Assembly (NCBI GenBank): GCA_030490835.1
Contig: CM059977.1
Coordinates: forward strand, 24,409,335-24,473,334
Direction of reading: 5' to 3'
DNA from: Annona cherimola
Lineage: Eukaryota; Streptophyta; Magnoliopsida; Magnoliales; Annonaceae
DNA length: 64,000 bases
Part shown: positions 46,489 through 56,437 of the stretch, in pieces
Numbering within the stretch: the first letter of the stretch is position 1
Layout: each line of letters begins with the position of its first letter
Position numbers and translations under genes: made by a program
The notes under the pieces: model-generated
What the model saw: only the letters and a program-made list of their open reading frames with translations
Database searches by the model: none
What the model was told of the DNA's origin: nothing

Positions 46489-47189
46489 CAGAAATGAGGT
46501 GGGGTTCTGGACAAACAAACCGTTATTATGGTGTGCTTAAATAAGAGAAGTTCTGGTATCATTAGCTATGTCATTTGGATGTGTGCTATTGTAGGGCTTC
46601 AGAAGCTGTAACAATGAACATGCTTGCACTTTCTTGGAGGAGAGCCAACATTGTAATTTGATAAAGCAGTTGTAACAAAGAACATGCTGTGCCTTCTTGG
46701 ATAAGTGCCATCATTGTGATTTGATAAAGCAGAAAGACCTTGATCCTTTGGGTGAAGCATTTTATGGAAGTTAGTGCAAGTTCATAATTAAGAACATCAC
46801 TAGACAACCCTCTTAAGTTTGCCTAATTTGATTTTGACATTGTAGTAACTCTCAAAGTTTTTCAAATTATGCAAAAATAACCTTGGACATTTTCATACAT
46901 TCAAATATATGAATGGTTGTTTTCTAACACTTCTTGTGCCCAGAGTTATTTTCGAAAAATTTTAAAAATTATGAGAGTTGGCTTTATGAATATCAAAATT
47001 ATAAGGTTAAAAAATCCAAGTAAACAAAGTTAGAAGGGGGAAAAAAAAAAAAGAGATGGGATTGTGTGCATGAAGAAGTGCACCAAGACATTGGGTCCCC
47101 GAAGAATATGACGTTACCTTCCGTCCACTGGCTGAGATAAATCATCTATAGGCATCTGATATCATTCCTGGGGCTCCTTTTTTATTTAA
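46489..47189. other. 3' flank of dioxygenase copy 2
   Basis: Probably holds the 3' untranslated region. A diverged direct repeat of about 70 bp (TAACAATGAACATGCTTGCA / TAACAAAGAACATGCTGTGC) lies at 46610-46735. No further gene seen. Confidence 0.45.
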
Positions 47190-48290
47190 GAAAGTTGAAA
47201 GAATATGATATTTTCTTGAGAAAATGCAAAGTTGGATATGGGAAGGGTGCCATTTTTTTATCAGTTTATTGAGTCTACAATGAAATTTTGTGTTATGTTG
47301 GTTAGAGAGGGGAGAAACTAGTCTTTCAGTTGCTTGGGCTGATCCCCCACTGAGCTTGAACTTGCCAGCCACAATATTGACTGGATACTAAGTCCAAAGA
47401 TCAAAGAAGCCGCCTTCGGCTGAACTACTACCCATCATGCCTCTCATCGGATTTGGCTCTTGGTGTTGGTAGACGGTTTTTGCCTAACATAAAGATGGAT
47501 TTGCCTGGACAGTTCTTGTTCAGGATAATTTGAGGGGGCTCGATGTTAAGCGAATGGCTGATGGTCAATGGGTTAGAGTGAAAACAATATCCATTTCTTC
47601 TGTTATTAATGTTAACGTTAGAGACATCATTCAGGGATTATAAACTCTTTTTTCCTCAATTTTTAGCTGGCATTTTTTTGTAAGTTACTCATTTCATCAA
47701 ACTTTCATAAAAATCTTTCTTGTTTTAGGCTTTGCTAAAAATGACTACATAAAACCTTGGTTAAGTAAATAGCTGAACTCACATAAAAAGGTAAAGAGTT
47801 GTGATACAACGCACCCGAACGCAAAAACCTAATTTTTTTATTTTTAAAATTTTTTTTATACAACTATTAAGGTAGGTGTATTTAACATGTCTATCAATTT
47901 TTACAAATTTTGGAGACTTTTAGATATTTTTTTCTAAAATCAGTGACATTTTCGTAATTCAAAAATGATAAAAATTAATACATATATTAAATACACCTAG
48001 ATTAACAGTTATATTAAAAAAATTTAAAAAAACTAGTCGAATGGCATCTGCGTGCACTGAGACTAAAAGGTAAAATACTTAAAATGATTCCACGAAACTC
48101 TTACTTTTTAGCTTAAGTAGTGTTGAGTGTAATGATCTAACTAAATCTCATCTAATTATCCTCATGGAGACAATTTAAATGGAATTGTTCCATTAATTTG
48201 ATCATTTCTTATGTTTCAGGCATTGCAATTGCAACTCGAACCAGCGATATAATTTAATTAATTACATGATCGGGTATATCATCTATCAAA
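47190..48290 (+). pseudogene. 2-oxoglutarate dioxygenase copy 3, intron-exon 2-intron fragment
   Basis: Bases 47190-47305 match the end of intron 1 of copy 2, 47306-47634 match exon 2, and later sequence (to about 48290) matches intron 2, so a genomic block was duplicated, not a cDNA. The exon is clearly dead: about 24 nt are missing near its start, an in-frame TAA follows the GY at 47385-47390, about 13 nt are inserted between the GVGR and HKD codons so the iron-binding motif is broken, and the 5' splice site is GG instead of GT. Exons 1 and 3 are absent. A family B element (47812-48062) has inserted in the intron 2 part. Confidence 0.85.
47812..48062. mobile_element. Family B palindromic element inside dioxygenase copy 3
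   Basis: The left part starts near CAACGCACCCGAACGCAAA and the right part ends near GGCATCTGCGTGCACTGAG. The core GTGTATTTAACATGTCTATC faces TTAATACATATATTAAATAC. It interrupts the intron 2-derived sequence that copy 3 shares with copy 2. Confidence 0.65.
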
Positions 48291-49451
48291 TTGTTGGAAT
48301 TCTCACCTGTCTCTAAGCTTATAATACGTTAACAATATTGGGTTGGTCATCATTAATTTTGTGAGTTTCGAAGAAGTACCACATGTGCAGTAGGGTTTAA
48401 TTGTGCATTTTAAACCATCTTCCATATCACTTCAATAAATATAGTCATATTTTCGGCTACATAAAATTTCAAATTGTTTGCATGCTTGACATTAAGTGAT
48501 CAGCAAATAATTGCTCACAGGTGCTGACATGTTATCAAGCGCGACCAATTTTCATGTCACTGCCCACCAAATACCGTATTACTTCCATCCATTTATATCT
48601 TGCTGCAAATAATGATAATTGTTTGGCTATAACAAATACAAATTAACAAAATTAAATTTGACTGTGAAAAGGAATCTACATCTGATAACTTTATTGTGGG
48701 GACCAGTTTCATGAGCAACATCTTTCTTTAATGCTTGTAATGGGAACTCAGCCAATGGATTCTTCTTTGAAAAGCTTAGTACAAAAGTATTTGAAGAAAG
48801 TAATGTTATAGTTTTAAAGATGTTGAGAATCTCGGAGGTGAAAATGGTTACATAAATCATGTATTCGGTGAAACATGCAAAACCGGGAACTAAGGCCCAG
48901 GCCAAAGATAGAATTACATGTAGAAAGCTCATGGAGATTTTCCCGGACAATGAAACCCATCATAGAAAACAAACTTAAAGTATCTGAACTTTCCTGGAAG
49001 AATCCATAATTAGAATAAATAATCTACCTAGGTGAACCATTTTCCGACGGCTGTCCCCACTCATGGTTGGAAAACTCATATCCCGACCCAAAGGAGTCTT
49101 ATAACAATCTGAGACCACGGGGGCTTCGACCGATCAAGATGCAGGGCGATATACCTAATGGCCGAGTAAGGACACTTGTTAGACGATTAGTTCTATCAGG
49201 GATGTCTTGAGCAATCGAAGTTAATTGCAAGAGCTTTGGAGCTTCAAAGTGCTAGCTGGCTGCTCTTTCAGACTCAGGTGGAATACATGGAGCCCGTGAT
49301 CGTTAAAGCAATGATGCATAAACAGTAGACAATAAGGGTAAAGGGAAGCTCAATCTCTTCTAAATCCGGGAATTTAATCCTAAGACTTTTCAGCCCCCCT
49401 TTTTAATGTCTGCACTACAGGCTCGTATTTTTGACGTCCCATCCCAGCTCT
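48291..49451. other. Intergenic, no gene recognised
   Basis: A 107-codon minus-strand frame (48950-48627) is hydrophobic in its first half but matches nothing I know. Bases 49020-49440 have fairly balanced composition and might be the 3' part of the decayed element whose RNase H-like frame lies at 49452-49685 on the minus strand. Confidence 0.35.
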
Positions 49452-49685
49452 TTAGTCCATTTTGGCTCCCAAGACTACTGCCAATATCTCTATCTGTAGT
49501 GGGGTAGTAGCACCCATTTGAGTCCAACACTGAGCAGCGACGAAAGCTCCCGTTTCGTCTCTCATTATGGCTACAAATCCCTGCGTCGCAGCTGCTAGAC
49601 GGTTAATATTTCGCTTCCGCGTGAGTCCGTGACCCGGTAACAAAAAAGAGAAGTCACGTAACTCATCGTGAGGGACCTCCGTCAT
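49452..49685 (-). pseudogene. RNase H-like (RVT_3 type) fragment
   Basis: The minus-strand frame of 77 codons contains GFVAIMRDETGAFVAAQ, followed by a PLQIEILAVVLGAK segment. This is the layout of the RNase H-like domain seen in plant LINE-type retroelements and related domesticated sequences: an RD-x-x-G-x-F turn and then an acidic (E) residue in a helix with alanines. The first catalytic Asp region is not present in the piece, and no reverse transcriptase is nearby. A family B element begins just beyond the 5' end (49688), possibly interrupting it. I read it as a small relic. Confidence 0.5.
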
Positions 49686-49687
49686 CT

Positions 49688-49932
49688 ATTTTTTTATTTT
49701 TTTTGAAAATTTTTTTACAGTAGTATTAATCTATTTGTATTTAATATGTGTATAAATTTTACTATTTTTGGAGATTTTAGATATTTATTTCGGATTTTTA
49801 AAAATCAGTTGCATTTTAGGTAAAATATCTAAAAATGGTAAAAAATTATAGATATGTTAAATACACTTAGGTTAACAAGTTCATGAAAAAAAATTTTGAA
49901 AAAAAATAAGTATATGCACCGGGAGCATTCAT
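49688..49932. mobile_element. Family B palindromic element
   Basis: Left half has TGTATTTAATATGTGTATAA, right half ATAGATATGTTAAATACACT. The right end reads GTATATGCACCGGGAGCATT, like the ends of the copies at 40010 and 55665. Confidence 0.7.
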
Positions 49933-50065
49933 AAGATTAGAATCCGTTCGCGAGTGCATGCAAAATCTAGAGCTTTTGTTTGAGTAGTAGAAAATATGCT
50001 TATATTCATCCCGCGTGAATCATGATCGATTGTCTATTAATTAAATCCTGATACAAAATATTGTT

Positions 50066-50373
50066 TTTTTTTTTATTGATATATAATTACATGTATCTCA
50101 ACACATATTTTACTTGAAGATCTGAGACATTCTTACAAATCCGGGAACACATAACATCCCAACAAATCTAGGGGACACATATAGCATTCCAAAGAAATCT
50201 AGAAGACACACCTTCCAACAGCCACCTGAGAAATCACCTGCTCTCATACCTCTTCTACCCGGAATACAACCTGCTCCCACTCCACTCTATTCGGGACCGA
50301 AATCCCGAATGGGATTCGATCCCGCGCCAACCGCAGAACGCCGTCCTGCGCCGCTGCTGACGCCTCGGTTGGT
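50066..50373 (-). mobile_element. tRNA-derived SINE, minus orientation
   Basis: Read on the minus strand, the head begins CCAACCGAGGCGTCAG, a B-box-like GGGATCGAATCCC follows (near 50316), and the tail has GTAAGAATGTCTCA and ends in an A-run (the plus-strand T-run at 50064-50073). A 16-bp target duplication with two mismatches, GATACAAAATATTGTT / GATACGAATTATTGTT, lies at 50050-50065 and 50374-50389. Head and tail match the SINE at 44334. Confidence 0.82.
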
Positions 50374-50389
50374 GATACGAATTATTGTT

Positions 50390-50734
50390 ACCCTATCATA
50401 AATATAGCAAATGACATAAGCTAATTTTTGGGCATATGATGTAGAAAACTTCATGGAAGACATGCACAGGTTCCATTCAATTAGCATAATTAGCTGGAGT
50501 GCCTCGTTCGTCCAAATCCGATAAGCTCAGACCTTCGTACTACGCAAGAGTCTTTATCGGCTGCGATAGTGGGTTGCTGGCAAACTTTTTCCTTTTCTTG
50601 CGTCTTGGCTTTTACTTAGTACTATGGGTGTCATTTCTGTCCAAACATCTCCACGTGATCACTCAATCAATTCTGCTTCTGGCTAGTCAATCCGCTGGCC
50701 ACCAGGCGACGTAGGACAGTGGGGTACATAGGGT
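50390..50734. other. Intergenic, no gene recognised
   Basis: A 71-codon open frame (50499-50714, plus) has no recognisable family and an improbable N-terminus. Nothing else is supported. Confidence 0.3.
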
Positions 50735-51065
50735 TTCCTACCTTGCTCAGTGTGCAAGATTATCGTACCGTGCACTCAGTGTAAAATTTTATTTTTTAAA
50801 ATTTTTTGAAATTTTTTTATACAACTCTAAGGGTATTTAATATTCGTATTAAGCCATTTTAAAAGATTCGTAAGTATTTTTAAAAAAAAGTATTTTAGTC
50901 ATCTAAAAATAACTAAAATACCCCTTTTAAAAATTAAAAAATATCTATGAATCCTCAAAAATTGTAAAACTTATCTGATATCTTAAATATACATACATTA
51001 ATAGTTTTATAAAAAAAATTTAAAAATATTAAAAATGAGTTAAATATACTCGGGTGCATTCAATC
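50735..51065. mobile_element. Family B-related palindromic element
   Basis: Left: GTGCACTCAGTGTAAAATTT and a TTTTTTATACAACTCTAAGG block; right: TACATACATTAATAGTTTTA and ACTCGGGTGCATTC. The halves pair around TATTTTAGTCATCTAAAAAT. A diverged copy of the family. Confidence 0.55.
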
Positions 51066-51349
51066 AATCATATTCCCTATGTATAACAACTTATGGGTAT
51101 GATTACATAAAATTCTCTCTAAACAGTAATTTTATGGTCATCTGTCTAATTAACAACTTAAATATTATTTTAACAAAAAATTCATTCGACTCCTAAAATC
51201 AAAATTGTTTGAGAATCGGCATCGATCAATTTATTAAATTATTCGATTTTTCTGAAAAAATAACTAATAAAATATTTTGTTTATGTATGTGTGCCTTGTA
51301 AAACGTTCAATTTATTTAAAATGCTGATGAACTGGATAGATTAAATTTA

Positions 51350-51572
51350 GGGTGTGTCCAGTAGACAAAAGAAATTTTCACTACTTTTTCATCCCGTTTT
51401 CATATAACTACTTTATTACTTTCCAGTAATTTCTATATATCTTTCCATATAACTGCCTTTATTTTTAATTATTTTTGCATATATTTATTTTATTACATCA
51501 TCATCCCATTTTTTCCAAACTTTTTTCATGCAGCAATTTTTTCACCTTTTTCTAGATTGTTAAACAAGCCTC
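51350..51572. mobile_element. Family A MITE, short copy
   Basis: Begins GGGTGTGTCCAG after TTA (51347-51349) and ends AACAAGCCTC followed by TTA (51573-51575), a 3-bp target duplication. The interior is shorter than in other copies (about 223 bp). Confidence 0.65.
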
Positions 51573-51979
51573 TTAATTTTATCATATTTTAGCTACTATT
51601 AGAATGTTTAATATATCAAATCATATTTCTTCAAATTAGTGTACTGTACATGAGCCCCAATAATTGTTAATAAGGTGACCGAGAGCCCAACCAGTCCAAA
51701 AAGGCCAAGACCTAGCTAGGTCCTACAAAGCAGAGATCGGCTAATTAAATCAAGCTCCGGTCACGTGATTTTCGCACTAATAAATTGATTTTAATTAAAT
51801 CGGGTTGAATTTGCGTAATCGGAATAAAGATATCCAAAATCCAAGAGCTTAACAATGTGTGCTTGCTATGGACTTAATTAATTATCACACTGCAATATCA
51901 CGTGTACCCACAAAAAAAGTTTTATCCAAAAATGATAAAACTTAATTTTTAAATTAATACACATGACTCCTGTTCATAA

Positions 51980-51998
51980 AATATATATATATATATAT

Positions 51999-52041
<43 letters not shown>
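51980..52041. repeat. (TA)n microsatellite
   Basis: TA dinucleotide run of about 60 bp with a single AAA interruption near 52000. Confidence 0.9.
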
Positions 52042-52044
<3 letters not shown>

Positions 52045-54176
52045 TGGGAGAGTCTCGTGGGTTGAAACGCATGGGACCGTCCCTCTTACATGAAGACATA
52101 TAGCTGTTAAAGTAAAAGGTTTGGATCCAAAATATTTGCCAAATGAGATCGGCGAATGCACAGAAAATTGATTGTCATCGTTCACATCAAATCTAAAAAA
52201 AAAAATACAGCGAGGTGGGCCATCTGACGTATTATATAAGTAAATGCAGAAAACAGCATAGAGGTAGCTCAGCTTTCTCTATCTCGAATGAAAAGACATC
52301 CACGTATTCACCAGGGAAATCTCATGAGTGAAGGCCAAAGCTTTGTTAATACGACGTAAGAAAGCCCAGATTCTCATCAATCTCAAAGAAACAATTTCAT
52401 TGTGAAATCTGTACTGGATCTTATTCATTGTTCTTTGGTATTTTTCTTAAAAGTACACGCTAGCTTGTGTGCAGCTGGCAGCACTTGCAAATGAGGCCCC
52501 CATCATAAAATTAAAATCTCACTGTTCGTGTGACTTGGAATTTCTTTTTTCCTTTTTTTTTTTTTAATCATGGGCACCAAAAATCATCGCGATGAGATTC
52601 TTGAATGGGACACATTTTCTTTGAAATGTATGTATATATTAGGTATATTCAAGGGTAAATTACGGTGACCAGCCCCTAGCGTTGTTCGTAGCACATCCGA
52701 CATCATGCTCGAGGTCTAGGGTTCAATCCTTGTGATTGCTTCAAGGGGTTGGTAACCCAATACAATTTTAAAATTAATATTTAAATAAATCATTTTTATT
52801 ATATTAATTTTACACTATTTTCATAAAAGAGTCCATACACAAGTTTGATTTAGATAGAACTTATTGAAATAAATCATTCTAAATGTGGATACGGATTGGG
52901 TAATCCCTGAGTAAAATTTTTTCCCACTTCTTCATATGCCTTGTGCTATGATTTGATCTTTAATTATTTAATTATCTTATTTTTTCTATTATTAATCTTA
53001 TATTTTATTAAAAAAATTTATATTTTTCTTATCTCTATCTTTTACTAAATTATAGTTTGTAACATCCCAAGGCAAAGTTAACCCACATTTCATATATGGT
53101 AACAAATGATTCAAAGCATTCATAAATTTATAAATAAACAATACTAAATACGACATAAATGAATTTTACATCAATCATTAAGATACTAAAAACAAAAAAG
53201 ACTATACGATATGCATATACATTCCATTTATACAATGTGGTTGCAACTTTTTTTATTTAAAACTTTTTTCTAAATTTAAACCATTTATTTTTTAAATAAT
53301 ATGTACTTATTCATATTACCAAAAGTCACTTTTGAAACTTATATTTTGTAAGAACTTAGCATCTTTTGAAGTGAATATATATATGTAGAAAAAAATATAA
53401 AAGTTTTCAATAATATAATTTTTGGAATAAGAAATGGATGCATATAAATAACATGATAAATGGTTTATATAGATTTTGAAAAAAAAAAAAACTAGTTAAA
53501 ATTTTAGCTTGCAGTTGACATCTCCACGTATTGGATCATTATCCATTCAAAATATTCAATGCTTAGCAAATGAAGATTAATTTTAAGTACGAAAAATCAT
53601 CCAAATTATAATTCATGAGGCTGTAAGAAGGAAAATTAAGAATGTTCAAGTCGACATTATTTATGAAAAGGAAATGACTTGTAGGAGATTAATTACGTAT
53701 AATTGTACAACCCATAATTTGAAGGGTTTTGATTCAACGACCTTTGATTTTATGATAATTATAATATTTTTGTATAATTTAAACCACTCATTATACTTAC
53801 CTTTGATTTTTATAACATAAAAAATATACTTTGATTGGAGGCTTGTGTTGCCTACAAAATAAAATCAAATTATAGTAAATACTTTGCCCTTAAAATTATT
53901 TAACAATTATAGAAGTTTTTCTCTTATATGTTATCATGTATTCTAGCTAAAAAATTGATGTTAACTATTTACCAATCAAAAAAATAATGTTAACTATTTT
54001 TGACGAATTGAATTTCATTGAATAGTCATATTAATGGGAAACTCAGAAGGTTATTGGTGTTGTTTCAAATCATAACCTCAATTTGATTTTAATTAGATCG
54101 TGAATTCTACTCGTTATTTTCTTTATTATAACAAGTTAGACGATGTGTCAGGGGGAGTAGGGTTAGGTGAAATAAG
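52042..54176. other. Intergenic, no gene recognised
   Basis: A SINE-like segment may lie at about 52665-52760: CTAGGGTTCAATCC resembles a polymerase III B-box, but the A-box and tail are poor. Bases 52790-52910 resemble dispersed family D. The remaining sequence is very AT-rich without coding signal. Confidence 0.35.
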
Positions 54177-54892
54177 TAGGGGTGCAACTTGGGTAGGTAC
54201 CCACCGACCTGACCCTGATTTGGGTAGAATAGGGTAGAAAATATTACCCATGGGTATGGGTAGGGTACACATTATTACCCGCCTCCTCAAATAGGGTACG
54301 GGTAGGGTAGATACGTTAGGTACCCATAACCGACCCGCATAGGTACTCATATAGGTAATTAATTAGATACATAATATATATTATATAGTATGTATTATGA
54401 TTTATCTTTGATATCTTATGTGCACATATTTTAACAAATTCAAATTTAAATGACTTTTGTATATCGTGAAGTATAAAATTAGTTCGGTTATTTATATATA
54501 CGTCATTGACTTTCGAAAGACTCTTACAAATACGCTTGTGACTTATGATTATAATATATTAATAATTTTAATGATTGGGTCATGATGGTCTATACTTCAT
54601 ATTTTTATATAATAATATAAACAATAATATATGTACTTATGATTTTAAAACATATATGAGTATTACTTTAAATTATTTAAAATAACATAGAATTTTTTAA
54701 AAAATATTGTATTTGAGTATTAAAGGAACCGATTTAGAACCGAAAACGGAATCGACCCTATGAGTAATGGGTAGGGTAGGGTATACTAGGAACCAAACCG
54801 ACAAATAGGTAGGGTAGGGTAGACCTTTTACAAATAGGGTATGGTTAAGGTAGACCACTATCCAAATGGAACCGACCCGAGTTGCACCCCTA
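54177..54892. mobile_element. hAT-like non-autonomous transposon with 8-bp target duplication
   Basis: Terminal inverted repeats TAGGGGTGCAACT and AGTTGCACCCCTA bound a 716-bp element. GAAATAAG stands immediately outside both ends (54169-54176 and 54893-54900), a perfect 8-bp target duplication as made by hAT transposases. The sub-terminal regions are rich in GGGTAGGGTA / TACCC words; the middle is AT-rich. No transposase is encoded, so it depended on a partner element. Confidence 0.88.
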
Positions 54893-54900
54893 GAAATAAG

Positions 54901-55664
54901 GAAAAATTTTAAATTTTTCTTGTATTTTTTTAATTTCGAAAGATCAACATTGAGCTTGTAAATATCCATTCCCCTACGTGGATTTTCAAAAATAAAAATA
55001 TTAAAAATTTTTAAAAATTTGACAAATTGTACATAGGAATAGACGCAGATAGAATCCACACTTTATAAAAAATAAAAATAAACATAATTTTTGATCTGCC
55101 CGTAAATCACACGATTTACATTTCTGGCGGTAACCGGCTTAACACATTATTAATTACTTCTTGCAACAAAAATATCTTTTTTTATGTATGCAACAAAAAA
55201 ATCTTTGCTAAAAAATCAAATTCCTAAGAGGATAAGCACCTACATGATATATAGGGAGATGATCATCTGCAACAGGTAATTTATTTTAATTTTTTTAGTT
55301 TTTTTAAATATGCAAATTTGGATTAAATTATCCAGAAAATAATATTTATCATTTTCGAATCTGTGTAATTTTTTTAATTTTTAAACACAATAGTATTGTT
55401 GTCATTTTTAACTTATGAAAATAACCACGGTAATCAGTATTCAAAATTCAAAAAAATATTTATATATCCAAAAATGGTAAATCTTTGTTTTTATGAACAA
55501 TATAAATCTAGATTTATAATTTCAAAAAATAGAAACTAATAAAAACGCAAAAACTACGAGTTTTTAGGATCGCATTTCCTACCGGTGGTAGTTGATCATG
55601 AATCCAAGATATATGCATATAAAAAATAAAATTATTAGCTCTATTTGAAGGAATGTGATCATAT
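54901..55664. other. Intergenic, no gene recognised
   Basis: AT-rich with loosely inverted segments at 55270-55560 that resemble a decayed family B element (TTTTTTAGTTTTTTTAAATA facing TTTCAAAAAATAGAAACTAA). No coding signal. Confidence 0.35.
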
Positions 55665-55978
55665 GGGATCCCGATTGCATGCGCATACACCTATTTTTTT
55701 TATTTTTTTCAAATTTTTTTTTATAAAACTGTTAATCTAAGTGTATTTAACATGTGTATAAATTTTTACCATTTTTAAAGTATTTTAGATATTTATTTTT
55801 TATTTTTAAAAATTAGTGGCATTTTAGGTAATTTTACTAATTTTTAAAAATAAAAAAAAATCTAAAATACTCAAAAAATAGTAAAAATTTATATACATAT
55901 TAAATAGATATAAATTAATAATATTATAAAAAAATTTGAAAAAAATAAAAAAATAAGTGTATACGTCGGGAGCATGCA
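55665..55978. mobile_element. Family B palindromic element
   Basis: Left end GGGATCCCGATTGCATGCGC, right end GTGTATACGTCGGGAGCATG, with the core GTGTATTTAACATGTGTATA opposite TATACATATTAAATAGATAT. A good copy; its left end matches that of the copy split at 42705. Confidence 0.75.
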
Positions 55979-56092
55979 ACACGTGCAATCCGGGTCCGAT
56001 CATATGCGTCTGGATCAAAGTCGGACGACTTTGTCCATCCCCCGCGCGCATAACACCCACCAATCGATGGGTTTTGCACGATGAACCTCTGC

Positions 56093-56287
56093 TGTTTGAT
56101 AGAATCTTTTCTAAAAAGCCCCTGTGAGAAGGTTGCTGAGACGGAAATGAGAAAAAAAAAAAAAAATGAAAATCCCTCACCTCTCCCCCAAATCACTCTC
56201 CTCTGCCTCCAAGCTCCGCGATGGTTGTTCCGGAAGTTGTCGTCTCTCGATCACAGGGCTTTTTAGAAAAGATTCCATCAAACGGCA
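56093..56287. repeat. Inverted repeat downstream of the methylesterase gene
   Basis: Left arm 56093-56127 and right arm 56251-56287 pair over about 35 bp with one mismatch and one gap; the cores are AATCTTTTCTAAAAAGCCCC and GGGCTTTTTAGAAAAGATT. The loop of about 123 bp includes an A-run at 56153-56165. It lies 150-345 bp past the stop codon of the minus-strand methylesterase, so it may fall in the 3' untranslated region and fold in the transcript. Confidence 0.8.
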
Positions 56288-56437
56288 CAGAAAAAAAAGC
56301 TTCTTTATTATCATAAATCCATGCATCCCGTGGGAATTTAGATGGCTTAATTTATTATCGAATACATATGACCACTACGATACAAATATATATAACCGGC
56401 AAAGGCGATAATAAACCGCAGCAAATCCATCAAGTAA

